A DNA stretch of 64,000 nucleotides from Phallusia mammillata (taxonomy: Eukaryota > Chordata > Ascidiacea > Phlebobranchia > Ascidiidae), in the NCBI GenBank assembly GCA_003260075.1, contig QLIY01000217.1:86416-150415 (forward strand), in the 5' to 3' direction. A program made the translations under genes and the position numbers. Shown in pieces: positions 38,701-49,247 of this stretch. The notes beneath the pieces were generated by a model, which had not been told where the DNA came from, did no database searches, and saw only the letters and a list, made by a program, of their open reading frames with translations. How positions within the stretch are numbered: the stretch's first letter is position 1; each line of letters starts with the position of its first letter.

Positions 38701-40876
38701 CAGATAACACACTTGTTGTATACCCCCCCCCCTTGCTGAATAATGTAAGAAGAAATATTCCTGCAACAAAAAATACGTTACGTATAAAACATTTGCTTGC
38801 GAAATAAAAACAAACAAACAAGACTTCTAGACTTCATCATAGTCTATAATTTTAACCAGTATAAATGACATAGACCCTAAACAGTCAAGACGGACNTGAA
38901 AAGTGTAAGGCGTTTACTATTGCATAGGTGTTACATGTAATGTGTACCAATACCCCCCCCCCAAGTGGTACGAGATCGTAAAAAGGTTGGGAACCCCTGC
39001 TTTAAAACCTGAGAAACAAATGATTTTTAATGTGGTAAGGCATAATCTTTGCCTAATCTGGACCAATTTTTTGGTCCCCCCCCCCCAAGTGGTACGAGAT
39101 CGTAAAAAGGTTGGGAACCCCTGCTTTAAAACCTCAGAAACAAATGATTTTTAATGTGGGAAGGCATAATCTTTGCCTAATCTGGAGCAATTTTTTGGTG
39201 CAAACGGGTCTGGATTAACTAAGCTTTACTGTCTGTGTATTTTGTTTACTGCACAGTTAGTCAATTTCATTTTCGAATGATAAATCCTTCTGCAGAGCAT
39301 AGTTTGAACATAAAATGCTTTTTACTGGGTATTAGTAAAGTCTTCACTATTTGTATCAGTAAAAAATGGTATCAATTCTAATCGTTTTGTTGTTTTCTTA
39401 CCATTTATGTGTAAGTGTTGTGCTTCACCATGGTACTGGCTGTAGTGGAAAAACAAACGACCTTCACGGTCTGCACATTTAATGAATCCATAAGACACAA
39501 GCAGTTTCTCAATGACTCCAGTCTCCCGACTCCGATACCCATTGTTAAGTCCTGGGGTTGAGGCAGGGGATACAGCATTCGGTGATGAGGACCCAGGTGC
39601 ATTTGCAGGATTGGAGAAAGGGGGAAAGTTTAGAATAGGATTGGAATCGAAACTTGTGGATCTCTGCACAATGAAAAGTGTAAGGTTACTATTGCATAGG
39701 TGTTACATGTAATGTGTACCAATGAAATAAATCACTTTGCTTTTAAAACAGCTTATAAACAAGAATTAAACATTTCAAAGTCCAAGCATGTAAGTAATGT
39801 ACATATATTTGTTTTTGCAGGGACACTATTGTTTATTCCCCAAAGAGGATGATTAGTGGTTCTCATGGGTGTTGTTGCAACACGATCGCAATACAACACA
39901 TAGAGAAAAGATTTTAGTTTCATAATCATGTAAATTTAAGTTATAGATTTAAACTTTTGGCATCCCCCGGTTGGACTTATATTTAACCCCCCCCCCGATT
40001 AGTGGTTCTCATGGGTGTTGTTGCAACACGATCGCAATACAACATACAGAGAAAAGATTTTAGTTTCATAATCATGTAAATTTGAGTTATAGATTTAAAA
40101 TTTTTGGCATCCCCGGGTTGGACTTATATTTATTTCTATGTCACATACAAAAAGAAAAAAAAATACAACTGTACAAGTCAAAAATTGTTACATCATGTGC
40201 TTACAGTTCCACCCTTTTTCTACTGGGTTAATGAAATATTAAAGCCTTAATACAACATCTAACCTGAAGGGCTCGGTGCTGATTTAATGCAGAAGGTCGA
40301 ATGTTGCCATTCTGTGTGAAGACTCCACAACTAACTGTGCGTGTGAGTGAACGGCGATTGATCATCTATAAAAAGAAAGTTTTGGTTACAACAATAACTG
40401 AAAAAAAATCAAATATAAAACTTTCCACTAGGGCCCAATCTGCATCCCTCCTGACGCTAAGAGGGCAACTAGCTGCCTCTGAAACCACTGTTTTTTTATA
40501 TGTGTTTTACATCCTAACCACAAAATGTTCTCCAAGAACTGAAGTTATAATGTTAGAAATTTAGGTCAGACTGAAATATAACATATATATACATATAATA
40601 GAGCTAACATCAAATGAATCTATGTTGCTTCAACTTAGCCATACACAGAGCATATTCTAAATCTTAATAAGATATCTGACTTGTGATATCCAGACTTCTA
40701 GGGATGGGCCGAGCCGTGCCAGAACCCGAGTACTCGGTACCGAGCATCGCTGTTTTTAATGCTCGGTGCTCGGCCGAGCAGTTGCACAAACTGAACCGAG
40801 CATTAATTTTAGATGGTGGAAAATCGCGTTCTTTACGAGCATGTACAGCTCAATAAAACACTGCCAGTGACATAAG

Positions 40877-40918
<42 letters not shown>

Positions 40919-41713
40919 GGTGCTCGACCAAACAGAACATTTGCAGTTTTGGCACATCCCTACAGACTTCACATTTATAGCGCAACATAAAACAAAGCAT
41001 ACATATGTATCTGTTAAACATCTACATCGTTTATCCTTTTTTCAAGAAATTTATACCATTTCGACATAGATACTGGAATTTGTTTTGACTTTCAGTTTGG
41101 TAAGTTTGTCATCAGTTAGCCACAGGTCCCAGCCAGTTCTTTAAAGGGGTCACAGGTAAAGGGGGTCGCATGTAAAGGAGGCCACAATATTTTATATATA
41201 TGTTGAGAACCGCTGCACCAACCTGTCTCTCTTTGGCTTCTTGTTGATGTTGTTGCAGGGCCGCTATTCCACCAGTTACCAATACTTTTTGCTGCTCTGA
41301 TAACAACAAATGGTTCGAATCTGTGCACATAAACCATACAAACAATTTCAGAACAAAATCAAAATACATGGACTCAAAATCTAAAAACAAACAGTCACAT
41401 TATTAACATAATTATATTGCTTTTTTAGGTTGTTTGGTCAAACACAATTTTATACTTTTTGTTTTTCTGAAAAGAAACCTAAAATAACTGAAAGGCAATA
41501 TGAGTGAACAGGTGAAGTCAAAACACATAGCCCGACTAAAATATGATTTGGAAATATCAAAATAGGCCTTGGTTGGCCATAGAAAACAACAATAAACTTT
41601 AAACCCTATTGTGGTGTTTAAAAAAATATAGAAAACTTACTGTGCATTAAAGAAGCTTGAGGACGGAATGGCTGAGCATCAAGAAGGTTGCTGAGTGACG
41701 TGTTTACCGGCAT
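23135..41713 (-). CDS. CSDE1: Cold-shock-domain RNA-binding protein CSDE1/UNR
   Basis: Twenty-two coding exons in minus order: 41713-41641, 41320-41223, 40365-40264, 39663-39402, 38451-38162, 37438-37338, 36706-36580, 33351-33265, 32014-31880, 31386-31180, 30255-30148, 28845-28679, 27825-27700, 27397-27226, 26008-25939, 25410-25266, 25194-24996, 24618-24532, 24459-24373, 24231-24140, 23862-23703, 23314-23135; about 1,003 residues once a break is set aside. Cold-shock motifs alternate with degenerate repeats, as in [60 protein letters not shown] and [18 protein letters not shown] binds single-stranded mRNA and controls translation and stability in the cytoplasm. The start at 41713 is the first ATG after an in-frame upstream stop. 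About 95 residues precede the vertebrate-like SFD start. Oddities: a 41-base C run disrupts exon 23862-23703, and the 27226/26008 junction is one base off. Confidence 0.93.
23719..23804. repeat. 41-base C run between two 22-bp copies inside a CSDE1 exon
   Basis: The 22-mer at 23719-23740 recurs exactly at 23783-23804, with C at 23741-23781. The extra 64 bases shift the frame of a conserved cold-shock exon; without them the exon is 96 bases and in phase with both neighbours. This makes an assembly or allele artefact likely. Confidence 0.95.
26147..26504. mobile_element. degraded MITE of the TAGGGATGGGCC family
   Basis: It starts TAGGGATGGGCCAAGCCGAG and shares the interior (gagtactcggtac, gagcatcgctg, gagcagttgcacaaactga) and right part (gctcatccaaacagaacat) with 40699-40962. 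The right end is eroded and no target duplication is clear. It is intronic in CSDE1. Confidence 0.65.
28262..28550 (+). repeat. tRNA-headed SINE-like element
   Basis: The first 65 bases (28270-28335) show an A box (tggcagagcgc), a B box (ggttcgaatccc), a 5-bp T stem with 7-base loop and a 7-bp acceptor-like stem. The anticodon arm is irregular, and a T7 run follows. The body shares a tail (tttaaaagaaaacta, gacgttaa, caagag) with 35440-35785. A tRNA-derived SINE is the best reading; a variant or pseudo-tRNA gene is the alternative. Confidence 0.5.
29069..29311. repeat. tandem duplication joined by C10
   Basis: Copy 1 is 29069-29182, the C run 29184-29193 and copy 2 29194-29311. Intronic in CSDE1. 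Confidence 0.9.
30368..30688. repeat. tandem duplication joined by C10
   Basis: Copy 1 is 30368-30521, the C run 30523-30532 and copy 2 30533-30688. Intronic in CSDE1. Confidence 0.9.
32300..32560. repeat. dispersed repeat shared with 58440-58620 in opposite orientation
   Basis: The block from attgtctattgtgttcgttgtctcgg to tttcgagcctaaacagg matches the reverse complement of about 58500-58600. Both carry purine-rich tracts of the aagcccg/cgggctt type downstream. The family is not recognised and no coding sequence is present. Confidence 0.55.
32576..33090. repeat. tandem duplication joined by a C12 run
   Basis: Copy 1 is 32576-32825, the C run 32826-32837 and copy 2 32838-33090, with scattered differences. 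Intronic in CSDE1. Confidence 0.9.
33545..33823. repeat. tandem duplication joined by C10
   Basis: Copy 1 is 33545-33678, the C run 33680-33689 and copy 2 33690-33823. Intronic in CSDE1. Confidence 0.9.
33926..34620. repeat. mosaic of partial copies separated by C10, C9, C10 and a single N
   Basis: 34164-34288 repeats 33926-34045. 34299-34415 repeats about 35311-35422, over 1 kb downstream. 34620-34720 repeats 34058-34150 and follows an N at 34619. Homopolymers stand at 34154-34163, 34290-34298 and 34416-34425. Copies out of order suggest misplaced allelic contigs. Confidence 0.85.
34080..34878. mobile_element. hAT-like element remnant, assembled as a mosaic
   Basis: The left end CAGTGGTTCCCAGCTGCG and right end GGTTGGGAACCACTG are inverted repeats of hAT type. 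The interior is disturbed by duplicated fragments, so the true length is uncertain. No clear target duplication. Confidence 0.5.
35440..35785 (+). repeat. second copy of the tRNA-headed SINE-like element
   Basis: The head has a B-box-like ggtttaaatcca at about 35461-35472. The tail matches 28470-28550 over several short blocks in the same order. It lies in the 3.2-kb CSDE1 intron. Confidence 0.45.
36901..37152. repeat. tandem duplication joined by C10
   Basis: Copy 1 is 36901-37021, the C run 37023-37032 and copy 2 37033-37152. Intronic in CSDE1. Confidence 0.9.
38645..39180. repeat. out-of-order copies of neighbouring sequence joined by C10 runs and an N
   Basis: 38655-38722 repeats 37250-37318; 38733-38895 repeats about 37411-37575 and so includes the 5' 28 bases of CSDE1 exon 37438-37338; after the N at 38896, 38897-38951 repeats about 39671-39722; 38963-39075 and 39087-39198 are copies of each other. 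C runs are at 38645-38654, 38723-38732, 38953-38962 and 39076-39086. This is best read as stray allelic contigs placed in a gap. Confidence 0.88.
39851..40131. repeat. tandem duplication joined by C10
   Basis: Copy 1 is 39851-39986, the C run 39987-39996 and copy 2 39997-40131. Intronic in CSDE1. Confidence 0.9.
40699..40962. mobile_element. hAT-like MITE with perfect 8-bp target duplication and a C40 run
   Basis: It begins TAGGGATGGGCCGAGCC and ends GGCACATCCCTA. The 8-mer cagacttc flanks it exactly (40691-40698 and 40963-40970). A 40-base C run at 40877-40916 replaces part of the interior. Family partner at 26147-26504. Intronic in CSDE1. Confidence 0.85.
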
Positions 41714-41987
41714 GTTGTTTGGTGTAATACTGTTGGGTGACCACGAATACGGCACCCTAAAATACAGTGTTTTTGCAAGTTTTTTCTACAAAAAGTGACA
41801 ATCCACCACCTAAACCACTCACCGTTTCATTGTGCAATTGAAACAGACAAAACAAAAAAGTGAGAAAATAGGAGGTTCAAAGGCTGTGGTTGAAAACTAG
41901 GCAGTGCTGCAAAATAACACACACATGTGCAAAAATGAAAACACACAGTTGAAAAATAAACAGGTAACAAATAAGCAATGCACTAAC

Positions 41988-42035
41988 CAGGTATGCTGAA
42001 AATATTCTCTCAATACAAGACTTTTGTTTTCTTGG
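41988..42035 (-). other. CSDE1: CSDE1 5' leader exon
   Basis: This 48-base exon has canonical acceptor and donor and continues in phase into 41756-41641. It has no ATG. Together with the exon ending at 42565 it forms the 5' UTR. Confidence 0.65.
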
Positions 42036-42198
42036 CTGCAATATAAATATAAAAACTTGTATTTAAACATAAATTTGAAACCAGGCTAGAACACATGTGT
42101 TGTTAAAAAAGTTACAGTCAACAAAGTATACATCAAATAAAAAACACAAAGCATGTATTCCCTATTTTTAGACCAAATTTTAACATGTAGGTTCTATA

Positions 42199-42457
42199 AT
42201 TGCAAGACCAATTTAGCAAATTTAAAAAATAATTTTGTAAAAAGGCCATTTTTAACATTGTGATTTTAGTTCTAGTGGAAAATAAAATCCCAGTTTTTTT
42301 AACAAGTCTGGAAGAATTTGTGGCCCCCCCCCCATTGCAAGACCAATTTAGCAAATTTAAAAAATAATTTTGTAAAAAGGCTATTTTTAACATTGTGATT
42401 TTAGTTCTAGTGCAAAATAAAATCCCAGTTTTTTTAACAAGTCTGGAAGAATTTGTG
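42199..42457. repeat. tandem duplication joined by C10
   Basis: Copy 1 is 42199-42322, the C run 42324-42333 and copy 2 42334-42457. It is the last duplication in the window with C on the plus strand. Confidence 0.9.
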
Positions 42458-42564
42458 CGGATAATTTAAGTTAACAAATCAAATTTATTTTAAGAGTAAG
42501 TTTACGATCAACTTAATACTTTTAAGAGGCGCACACACAAAACAATAAAAAAACGGTATCTCAC

Positions 42565-42660
42565 CTGTGCAAATTAATAAATAACTAATGGCGCGCTGAT
42601 TGCAGTTTGTTATCTTGGCGTTGAATTACGAAATCGAGAAAAAAACTACAGTTACAGAAC
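42565..42660 (-). other. CSDE1: CSDE1 first non-coding exon (5' end uncertain)
   Basis: It ends in a good donor (gtgaga on the minus strand). The frame continuous with the CDS contains a TAG here, which supports the downstream start codon. The transcription start is not visible. Confidence 0.45.
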
Positions 42661-43851
42661 TAAGCTAAACGTTGGCTTGAAAACAGCAGCTGAACTTGAA
42701 GTTACTTGCGGCGAAACGGCGAGGTTTCTCCGAATGAAATAAGAACTCGTTGCAACGAAGAAGAGCTTTCTTTCTCCGCGGGGAATAATAAATATTTGAA
42801 ACGCTGCCAAGCATGAAATTAACAACGCAAATCGGCATTTGCAAAGCATTTTTGTTTACAAAGCAGGTTCAAAAAACAATGGCATTGATTTCACAATAAT
42901 GCAGCACATTGTTGCGAAACAACCCGTTATATTTTACAACTGGTTTTATCATCATAGCAAAATCCTACACCCGTCATGTATGTTTTTATAACCCGCTAAA
43001 AACAGTTTTAAAAGGTTCAACCTATGTTCTTAGTTTGTGCAAGGTTAAATCCGTGACCATTGATTGCGATTTTTTTATGTTTCTAAAAACTATACCACTG
43101 CGAAGTTTTCTACTTTGAATAGTTTTCAATGCATTTTTGACACAAATCAATGAATCAAGTTTTAAACACATTTTCCGTTCAGTAACGCCTTTTGAAGCAA
43201 CTGAAAAGGCTGTTTTCCTCAATTCATTTAGTTTATTTACAATTTACTTTATGATATTGTACGTGTACTCTAGGCTCTGACTTTATTACAACGGAAATAT
43301 ATTATATACCTACATTCGTATGTGGCCTTGCATTTTCGAACATATAATTTCCAACTGTGGCGTTTCTGACAGGGCACCAACAAAAATCTAATCTAAAGTA
43401 CCAATGAAAACTACTTGTTCAGTAATTTTATTTGTCTTCGAGATTTGATTATTGCACAAAACAAACAAACTAACCGACCCATTAAAGACATAATGTGGAA
43501 TAGTGATATATTTTAAATGAACTGATAAAGAGCACAATCACAGAAGTTACACATACAATTCTTTATGTTGCAGCCAACATGTTAAACAACATTTTCCAAA
43601 CAATACTTTGGCCCAAACTAGTCCCTATAAAGCCACAATCACAAAAAATACAGAGAAAAACAACAGTTGAATGATATAAAGTACCATCCAAATGACATTT
43701 AATGATCTTACAATATTGTATTTAAGCATGGGTCGAAACGTTTTAGGCAACAAAGTGCTGTGTCAAATACAAGGACAACTAGTTGCAATACTAGCAATGA
43801 TGCACATAGCTTGCAAGTGTAAAAAGATTGGGAAAAAATTGTCTGAAGATT
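42661..43851. other. intergenic region between CSDE1 and the V-ATPase gene
   Basis: AT-rich with only short open frames. It should contain the CSDE1 promoter and the 3' UTR of the V-ATPase gene, but no clear signal was identified. Confidence 0.45.
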
Positions 43852-46800
43852 TTATGAAAGAAATTTTCGGTTTTGATTCTTTCCAAATAGAGTCTCCCGA
43901 ATTTCAGGCATCATCTGCAATATATTATCAAATATTAACAACACAACAGTATGCAGAATAAAAACAAAACAAGATAGCTTCTTATAATGTCCACATAATA
44001 GATATCCAAGGCTTCCAAAAAATCTATTGTTGCAGAATTCATTGTTTGTTATCAATAGCAGGACTTTTTCACTCTATGCCACCCATGTAGATAGCATTTG
44101 GGCCACCAAGGACTTTAAAACATTGAGGCCTAACTTTACAAGGTCACCATTGTACTATAGTAAATGCCATACCATCAAAATGGTTAGCACACATATAGAC
44201 AGCAGTCATTTTATACCTAATGATTGCCTCCAGTAGACATTCCTATATGTCAAGTACTAGTCTCACAGACCAAAACTTGTGTGAACCCAATCATTAAAAC
44301 AAAACTTTACCTGACGACCCATAAGCTCCAGTCTGGCATCAAGAGTGTTTTTCACTTTAATTGCTCCAGTTTTGCTTGTCATAAAAACACCTCCACATGT
44401 GTCAGGAGTCAAAAAGTCACGTTCATTAATCACAATGTTAACATCGCTACCAGTGTCTTTCTTGTACTGAGCATGGGCCTTGGTCACTGCTTTCTGTAAT
44501 GCACAATCACAGAATAGAAATGCTTTAGGTCTTTTCAAATCGTGGGTAACAGACAAGCAACATGGTCATGTAAAGTCACAGTGAGCCCCTGTCTTACCAG
44601 GCATGACTTAAAACATACCAGGAAATAAGAGTTTAATGTACTCAGAAAACTGCACCTAAGCTTGTGCAGAGAAACTAGAGACTCAGATACATTTTGAACC
44701 AATATCCTAACAACTTTAGTGCTGCATGATTATCTTTGCAAAAAAAACAGGAAAATACTTATCAACCCAAATTACACCCTTGTGCCCTAAGTCAAAAACA
44801 TATTAATCATTAGACCAAAATAAAACCCCTAAAAGATGAGGCCCTACACATTGTTATTTACACCTATAGTAAACCTGTGTGACGGTCTACAGTATAACTG
44901 TAATTGCCAATGGTATTTAACCACATAGATAACATTAACTACTAGTGATGGGACGATACCAGGTTTTGAAGCGAGTACCGAGTACGAGTACCACAGGTAT
45001 ATACCTTCGATACCGAGTACGAGTATCGATACCACCGAAATTGTTCGATACCATCGATACCGAGTACCGGGTACTCGTCCCATCACTACTACAATGACAA
45101 GTCCTGTTTGACAAAACATCTAATTTCCAAACATCTCAGTAGTATAAACTATACACTGAAGGCCTAAATTAGTTTTAGGTATACATGTTTGTTTATTATG
45201 TTAGCCAACACATTTCTTGCTGTAGAACTACTGTGTATCTACGAAGTTTTATAGCACTAGTTTACCTTGACAATGTCCACATCTTCTTTCACACATTGGA
45301 CAACTACCACATCTTCGAGAATTTGGAACAGCCCTTGAGCAATCAGTCCTGACATCAGCTCTGTGTACCGGGCTTTGTCATGTTGTATTTCACTTAACCT
45401 GCTTCGAGCTTCATTCAGTATTGCCTAAATAGTACGTTGATGTAAAATTAAATTTAGTTTGAGGACTTCAATTTCTACAACACAACACTTGCAAACATGA
45501 GCCTGGTGAATTGCCCTTTTATGAAGTTTTTTTGTCATAATTAAACTTACCTCAATGTGGTCTTCTCGAACCTTGAGAATTTTTAACCTTGCTGCATTGA
45601 CCAATTGAGACTGTTGCCTGCACAAAACAAAAGGTTATGTTGTAAAGCAATAGTGCAGTTAAATATATTAGTCTTAATCAAATTAAAAAAGCTAAGAGTT
45701 ACTATCAAACACTTTGCATTTTAATATAAACCATAGGTTATCAAACATGGTGGAACAATATTATGGAGTGCCCATAGGCGAAAGGTTAGGTCAAGGGTGG
45801 GCAACCTACAGCCCGTGAGCCAGATCCCTATGAGCGGCCTACAACCACATTCCAACTGCTTCATGCATCCGGCCCCTGACAGCATTAACATTTCATATTT
45901 TATTCTTTATCAGCCAGATAAAATTTTTGTGTTATGTCTCTTTTATATACCAAAGAGTTTTTAAACTAAACGCAAATAGTTATTTCCAAGAGTAGGGGTT
46001 GCTATGAACAAAGACAAAATTATTGTGTGGGTGCTAGCCTTTGGACTGTGTTGTAAATTACAGTGTGGTTGGGCCTGATTGTTACTCATCTAACAAAACC
46101 GGTCCAAGGGTAAAGTTTTAGCAATCAAGTACTATAGTTTATGTGACAATTGTACATGTTCACATCGGACAAATACTTAAATTTGAGTTACCTACACACT
46201 ATGTTAATGCAATGGCATCATTGCAGCCCACACCCGCAATATCACTGCTTCTTTGGCCAGCGTATGTAAAAAGGTTGCCCACCTTTGAATTAGGTGAACC
46301 AGGATCAAAAGTTTTAGTCACAGCGAAATCTATGCTGTGTGTAAACTTACAAGTACAACAAGTTCATAGCACTGTTTCTTAAAACAAAAGTGAGGATTAA
46401 CTCCTGTTACATTATATTTTGGCAGAGGGGCATATAAAAACATGTATGATTGCCAAATACACAATATATTTTGACAAAAACATCAGATTCCATTGTTTTG
46501 CACAAAATAACTTTTACGGGGGGGGGGGTTTCTTAAAACAAAAGTGAGGATTAACTCTTGTTACATTATATTTTGGCAGAGGGGCATATAAAAACATGTA
46601 TGATCGCCAAATACACAATATAATTTGACAAAAACATCAGATTCCATTGTTTTGCACAAAATAACTTTTACAAGTAATAACCTTTCTTACACTTTTTTCT
46701 GTTGTTCTAATTGTTTTTCTTTTCTCTCATAAAATGACATTATTTTTTGCCTTTGTTGTTGAACCAAGCGACTTTTTTCAATTTCAAATTCTTCTTCGGC

Positions 46801-47322
46801 CTGTAAAAGAAAAATTTTCATTGTGGACAAAACAAGACACAAACCACAATTCACAGTTCAGCTAAAGAACAGTACAATGACATACCTTGGCATTAATTTC
46901 ATCAACTTTTTCATCTGCTTCTTGGTCTATAAATGCTGGGGGGGGGGTGAAGTTCAGCTAAAGAACACTACAATGACATACCTTAGCATTAATTTCATCA
47001 ACTTTTTCATCTGCTTCTTGGTCTATAAATGCTATCATATGCTCAATCTACAAAAAAGAAAAATATAAGACAAATTCTGTATAAAACTATTAACAAAAGG
47101 ATTAGTTTTTTGCTTAAGTTAAGCATTTTAGGCACTTTATTTAGGGCAAAAATTGTTGCTCTGATTGTGATGTGAAATAACAGATGTCACTAGAAATTGA
47201 TAATTACCGGTAAGCTGTGTTTTAATATACATTAGCCTTTTTTGACAAAATGGATCACATCAAATAAAAAATCCACAACCCACCTGCTTTTTAACATCAG
47301 CATCGCTTAAGCCCATCTTCAT
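43852..47322 (-). CDS. ATP6V1E: V-type proton ATPase subunit E
   Basis: Seven exons in minus order, 47322-47284, 47047-46982, 46800-46691, 45617-45551, 45424-45266, 44493-44311 and 43914-43852, join in phase to 228 residues, the usual length of this subunit (about 226). The start [13 protein letters not shown] is followed by [15 protein letters not shown], the long charged coiled coil ([34 protein letters not shown]), [15 protein letters not shown], a globular C-terminal part and the tail [10 protein letters not shown]. Subunit E pairs with G to form the peripheral stalks that hold the catalytic V1 sector of the proton pump on endomembranes. A partial second copy of exon 2 (46886-46937) next to a G10 run is treated as an artefact. 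A splice acceptor about 16 bases before the ATG (near 47338) suggests a leader intron or spliced-leader addition. Confidence 0.95.
44943..45088. mobile_element. short MITE of the TAGTGATGGGAC family
   Basis: It starts TAGTGATGGGACGATACC and ends GTACTCGTCCCATCACTA, with a palindromic interior of gagtacc/ggtatcg repeats. It is a shorter relative of 9675-10041. No full target duplication is visible. It lies in a V-ATPase intron. Confidence 0.75.
45792..46287. mobile_element. hAT-like non-autonomous element
   Basis: The ends CAAGGGTGGGCAACCTACAGCCCG and AAAAAGGTTGCCCACCTTTG are inverted repeats. The flanking 8-mers ggttaggt and aattaggt agree at 6 of 8. It has no transposase frame. It lies in the V-ATPase intron between exons 3 and 4. 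Confidence 0.75.
46379..46671. repeat. tandem duplication joined by a G11 run
   Basis: Copy 1 is 46379-46517, the G run 46518-46528 and copy 2 46529-46671. It is the first duplication in which the junction is G on the plus strand. Intronic in the V-ATPase gene. Confidence 0.9.
46853..47035. repeat. tandem duplication with G10 that repeats part of V-ATPase exon 2
   Basis: Copy 1 is 46853-46937, the G run 46938-46947 and copy 2 46950-47035. Copy 1 has the donor side of exon 2 but no acceptor, so only the exon at 47047-46982 can be spliced normally. Confidence 0.9.
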
Positions 47323-47339
47323 TCTAATTGGTTACAGCT

Positions 47340-48528
47340 GTTTAAAAGAACTGTAATAAAAATATAAAATTGAAATTAGAAAGGAGACACAAAAAGTACT
47401 CAGTAACTTTCAAACTTTTTTTTACATGTTAGTTATGCTCAAACGGTTTTACCAACGTCCATGTATATTTACAAATCAAAAATAAACACGCCAATAAGCT
47501 GAAAATCAGAGTTTTGTTGCTAAAAACCAAAACAATCCGACAAGTTGTTGGGGGATCACAAGTTAACAACACTTACGCAGAGACAACAAAAATCGTACTA
47601 GCGTATATTATATCTACGAAACAGCAAAGTACTGCTATAAAAAAACTAACAAAATCAACCTTTAAAAATCAGTTATTGCAAAACAGTAATCAATTGAAAT
47701 AAATAAATCAACAAAACATCTTAAAAAGTGTTTAATAAGTTGAAATAACAACTTTGCGCAATCATTTTACGTAAGTTTTGCCTGCCCTAGTCCGAAACAA
47801 TTGATCAATGTAATTTTGTCATGTGACTGGGTTTCACAGCGATTCATGATACGTATACGTTACTTACATCTAGTCTTGACTATTTAAACTTCAAAACATT
47901 GAAACAAGGTAAAAATTGTACCGTTTTAAATTATGCACGTACTTTAACTATTAGGGCGTTGAATCTTATCGTAAAACAAACAAGCATGCACAATAACTTT
48001 TTGTTATGAAAGAAAGTTCTTACCAAAAAGAAAAATAATAGATCTGATGTCTCGAAACTCTTTGTCCAAACTTTGTCCAATTCTATTGTCTACCAGCAAT
48101 GCTTTGAAAAAGTAACGCATTTACGTCACGATTATACAGGAAATCTCGTGACTCACGTGCGACGTTATCATAGAGATCACACAGCAGTTTTAATCCATTG
48201 GGGATTGCCTTTGCAGTTGTTTCGACGACCACATGACAACAACCGAAGGGTTGGAAAGTTGAACATCATCCCAAAATGGTCAAGGTTTTTAGTTTTATGC
48301 AACCATGTAATTAATATTTTCCATAAGATTTCCTATTTTCTTAACCGGGGTTGATATGCTTTAATTCAACCTATTACCATAAACTTTCACTGGGACTCGA
48401 TGTCTTTTGAAGCTCAGGCGGTTGCTGAAATTACTGGACCATTTTAGCTGATCATATCACTTATTTCGCATTTCTGGCGCATGAACATAACTGCAGCTGG
48501 GTGCTACTTTGTTGTCTCTTGTCATATA
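47340..48528. other. intergenic region upstream of the V-ATPase gene
   Basis: Short frames only (for example 48073-48354) with no family resemblance. It presumably holds the V-ATPase promoter; no TATA or initiator could be assigned. Confidence 0.4.
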
Positions 48529-49017
48529 CAATAGTTCTCAACTCGTTACAGGTCATGGACCACCATTTCATTCAAATTAATATCGTAAACCAGTCGATTG
48601 ATGAGTGAAGTTTTGAAAAAAAGAATTTCGTAGAGTAATCAAAAAACTGGCGAGTAACATTAAATAGCCATTAATTTGGACAAGTTTTTTTTTCGCACCG
48701 AATATTAATAAAATGTATGCAACTAATTCCATTTTATCATCAAATATAGGGGGGGGGGTCAGGACATGGACCACCATTTCATTCAAATTAATATCGTAAA
48801 CCAGTCGATTGTTGAGTAAAGTTTTGAAAAAAAGCATTTCGTAAAGTAATCAAAAAACTGGTGAGTAACATTAAATAGCCATTAATTTGGACAAGTTTTT
48901 TTTTCGCACCCAATATTAATAAAATGTATGCAACTAATTCCATTTTATCATCAAATATAATTAACGTCCTGTGGACCACATAAAAAGTCATCATTGGCCA
49001 CCAGTTGAGAACCACTG
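48529..49017. mobile_element. hAT-like MITE, internally duplicated
   Basis: The reverse complement of the right end (CCAGTGGTTCTCAACTGG, then gatgactttttatgtggtccaca) matches the left end of the element at 54202. The left end is eroded (CAATAGTTCTCAAC). A G10 run at 48749-48758 separates near-identical copies 48555-48748 and 48760-48958. Confidence 0.7.
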
Positions 49018-49247
49018 GCCTATGGTCTACTTTTTTGTACATCCTTACCAACGCAATACTTGAAGTGCTGGCTTTTCTTCCCTAAAGGGCTGCGCTTTTT
49101 AAGCTAAGACTCCACAACTAACTGTTATCATCAGTTTGCGTAGTTTGTCCGATATGAATGATGATTTTTGTACGAAATTATTATTTCGATACACGGATTT
49201 AAGCACGATCGATTTCATTTGTAACCATTTAGTTTGTAAAAAATACA

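Noticed and set aside
41140..41215. Complete hAT element next to CSDE1 exon 41320-41223
   Set aside because: Only a right-end-like gagaaccgctg and some ggtcgc/ggccac repeats are visible; no left end or target duplication.
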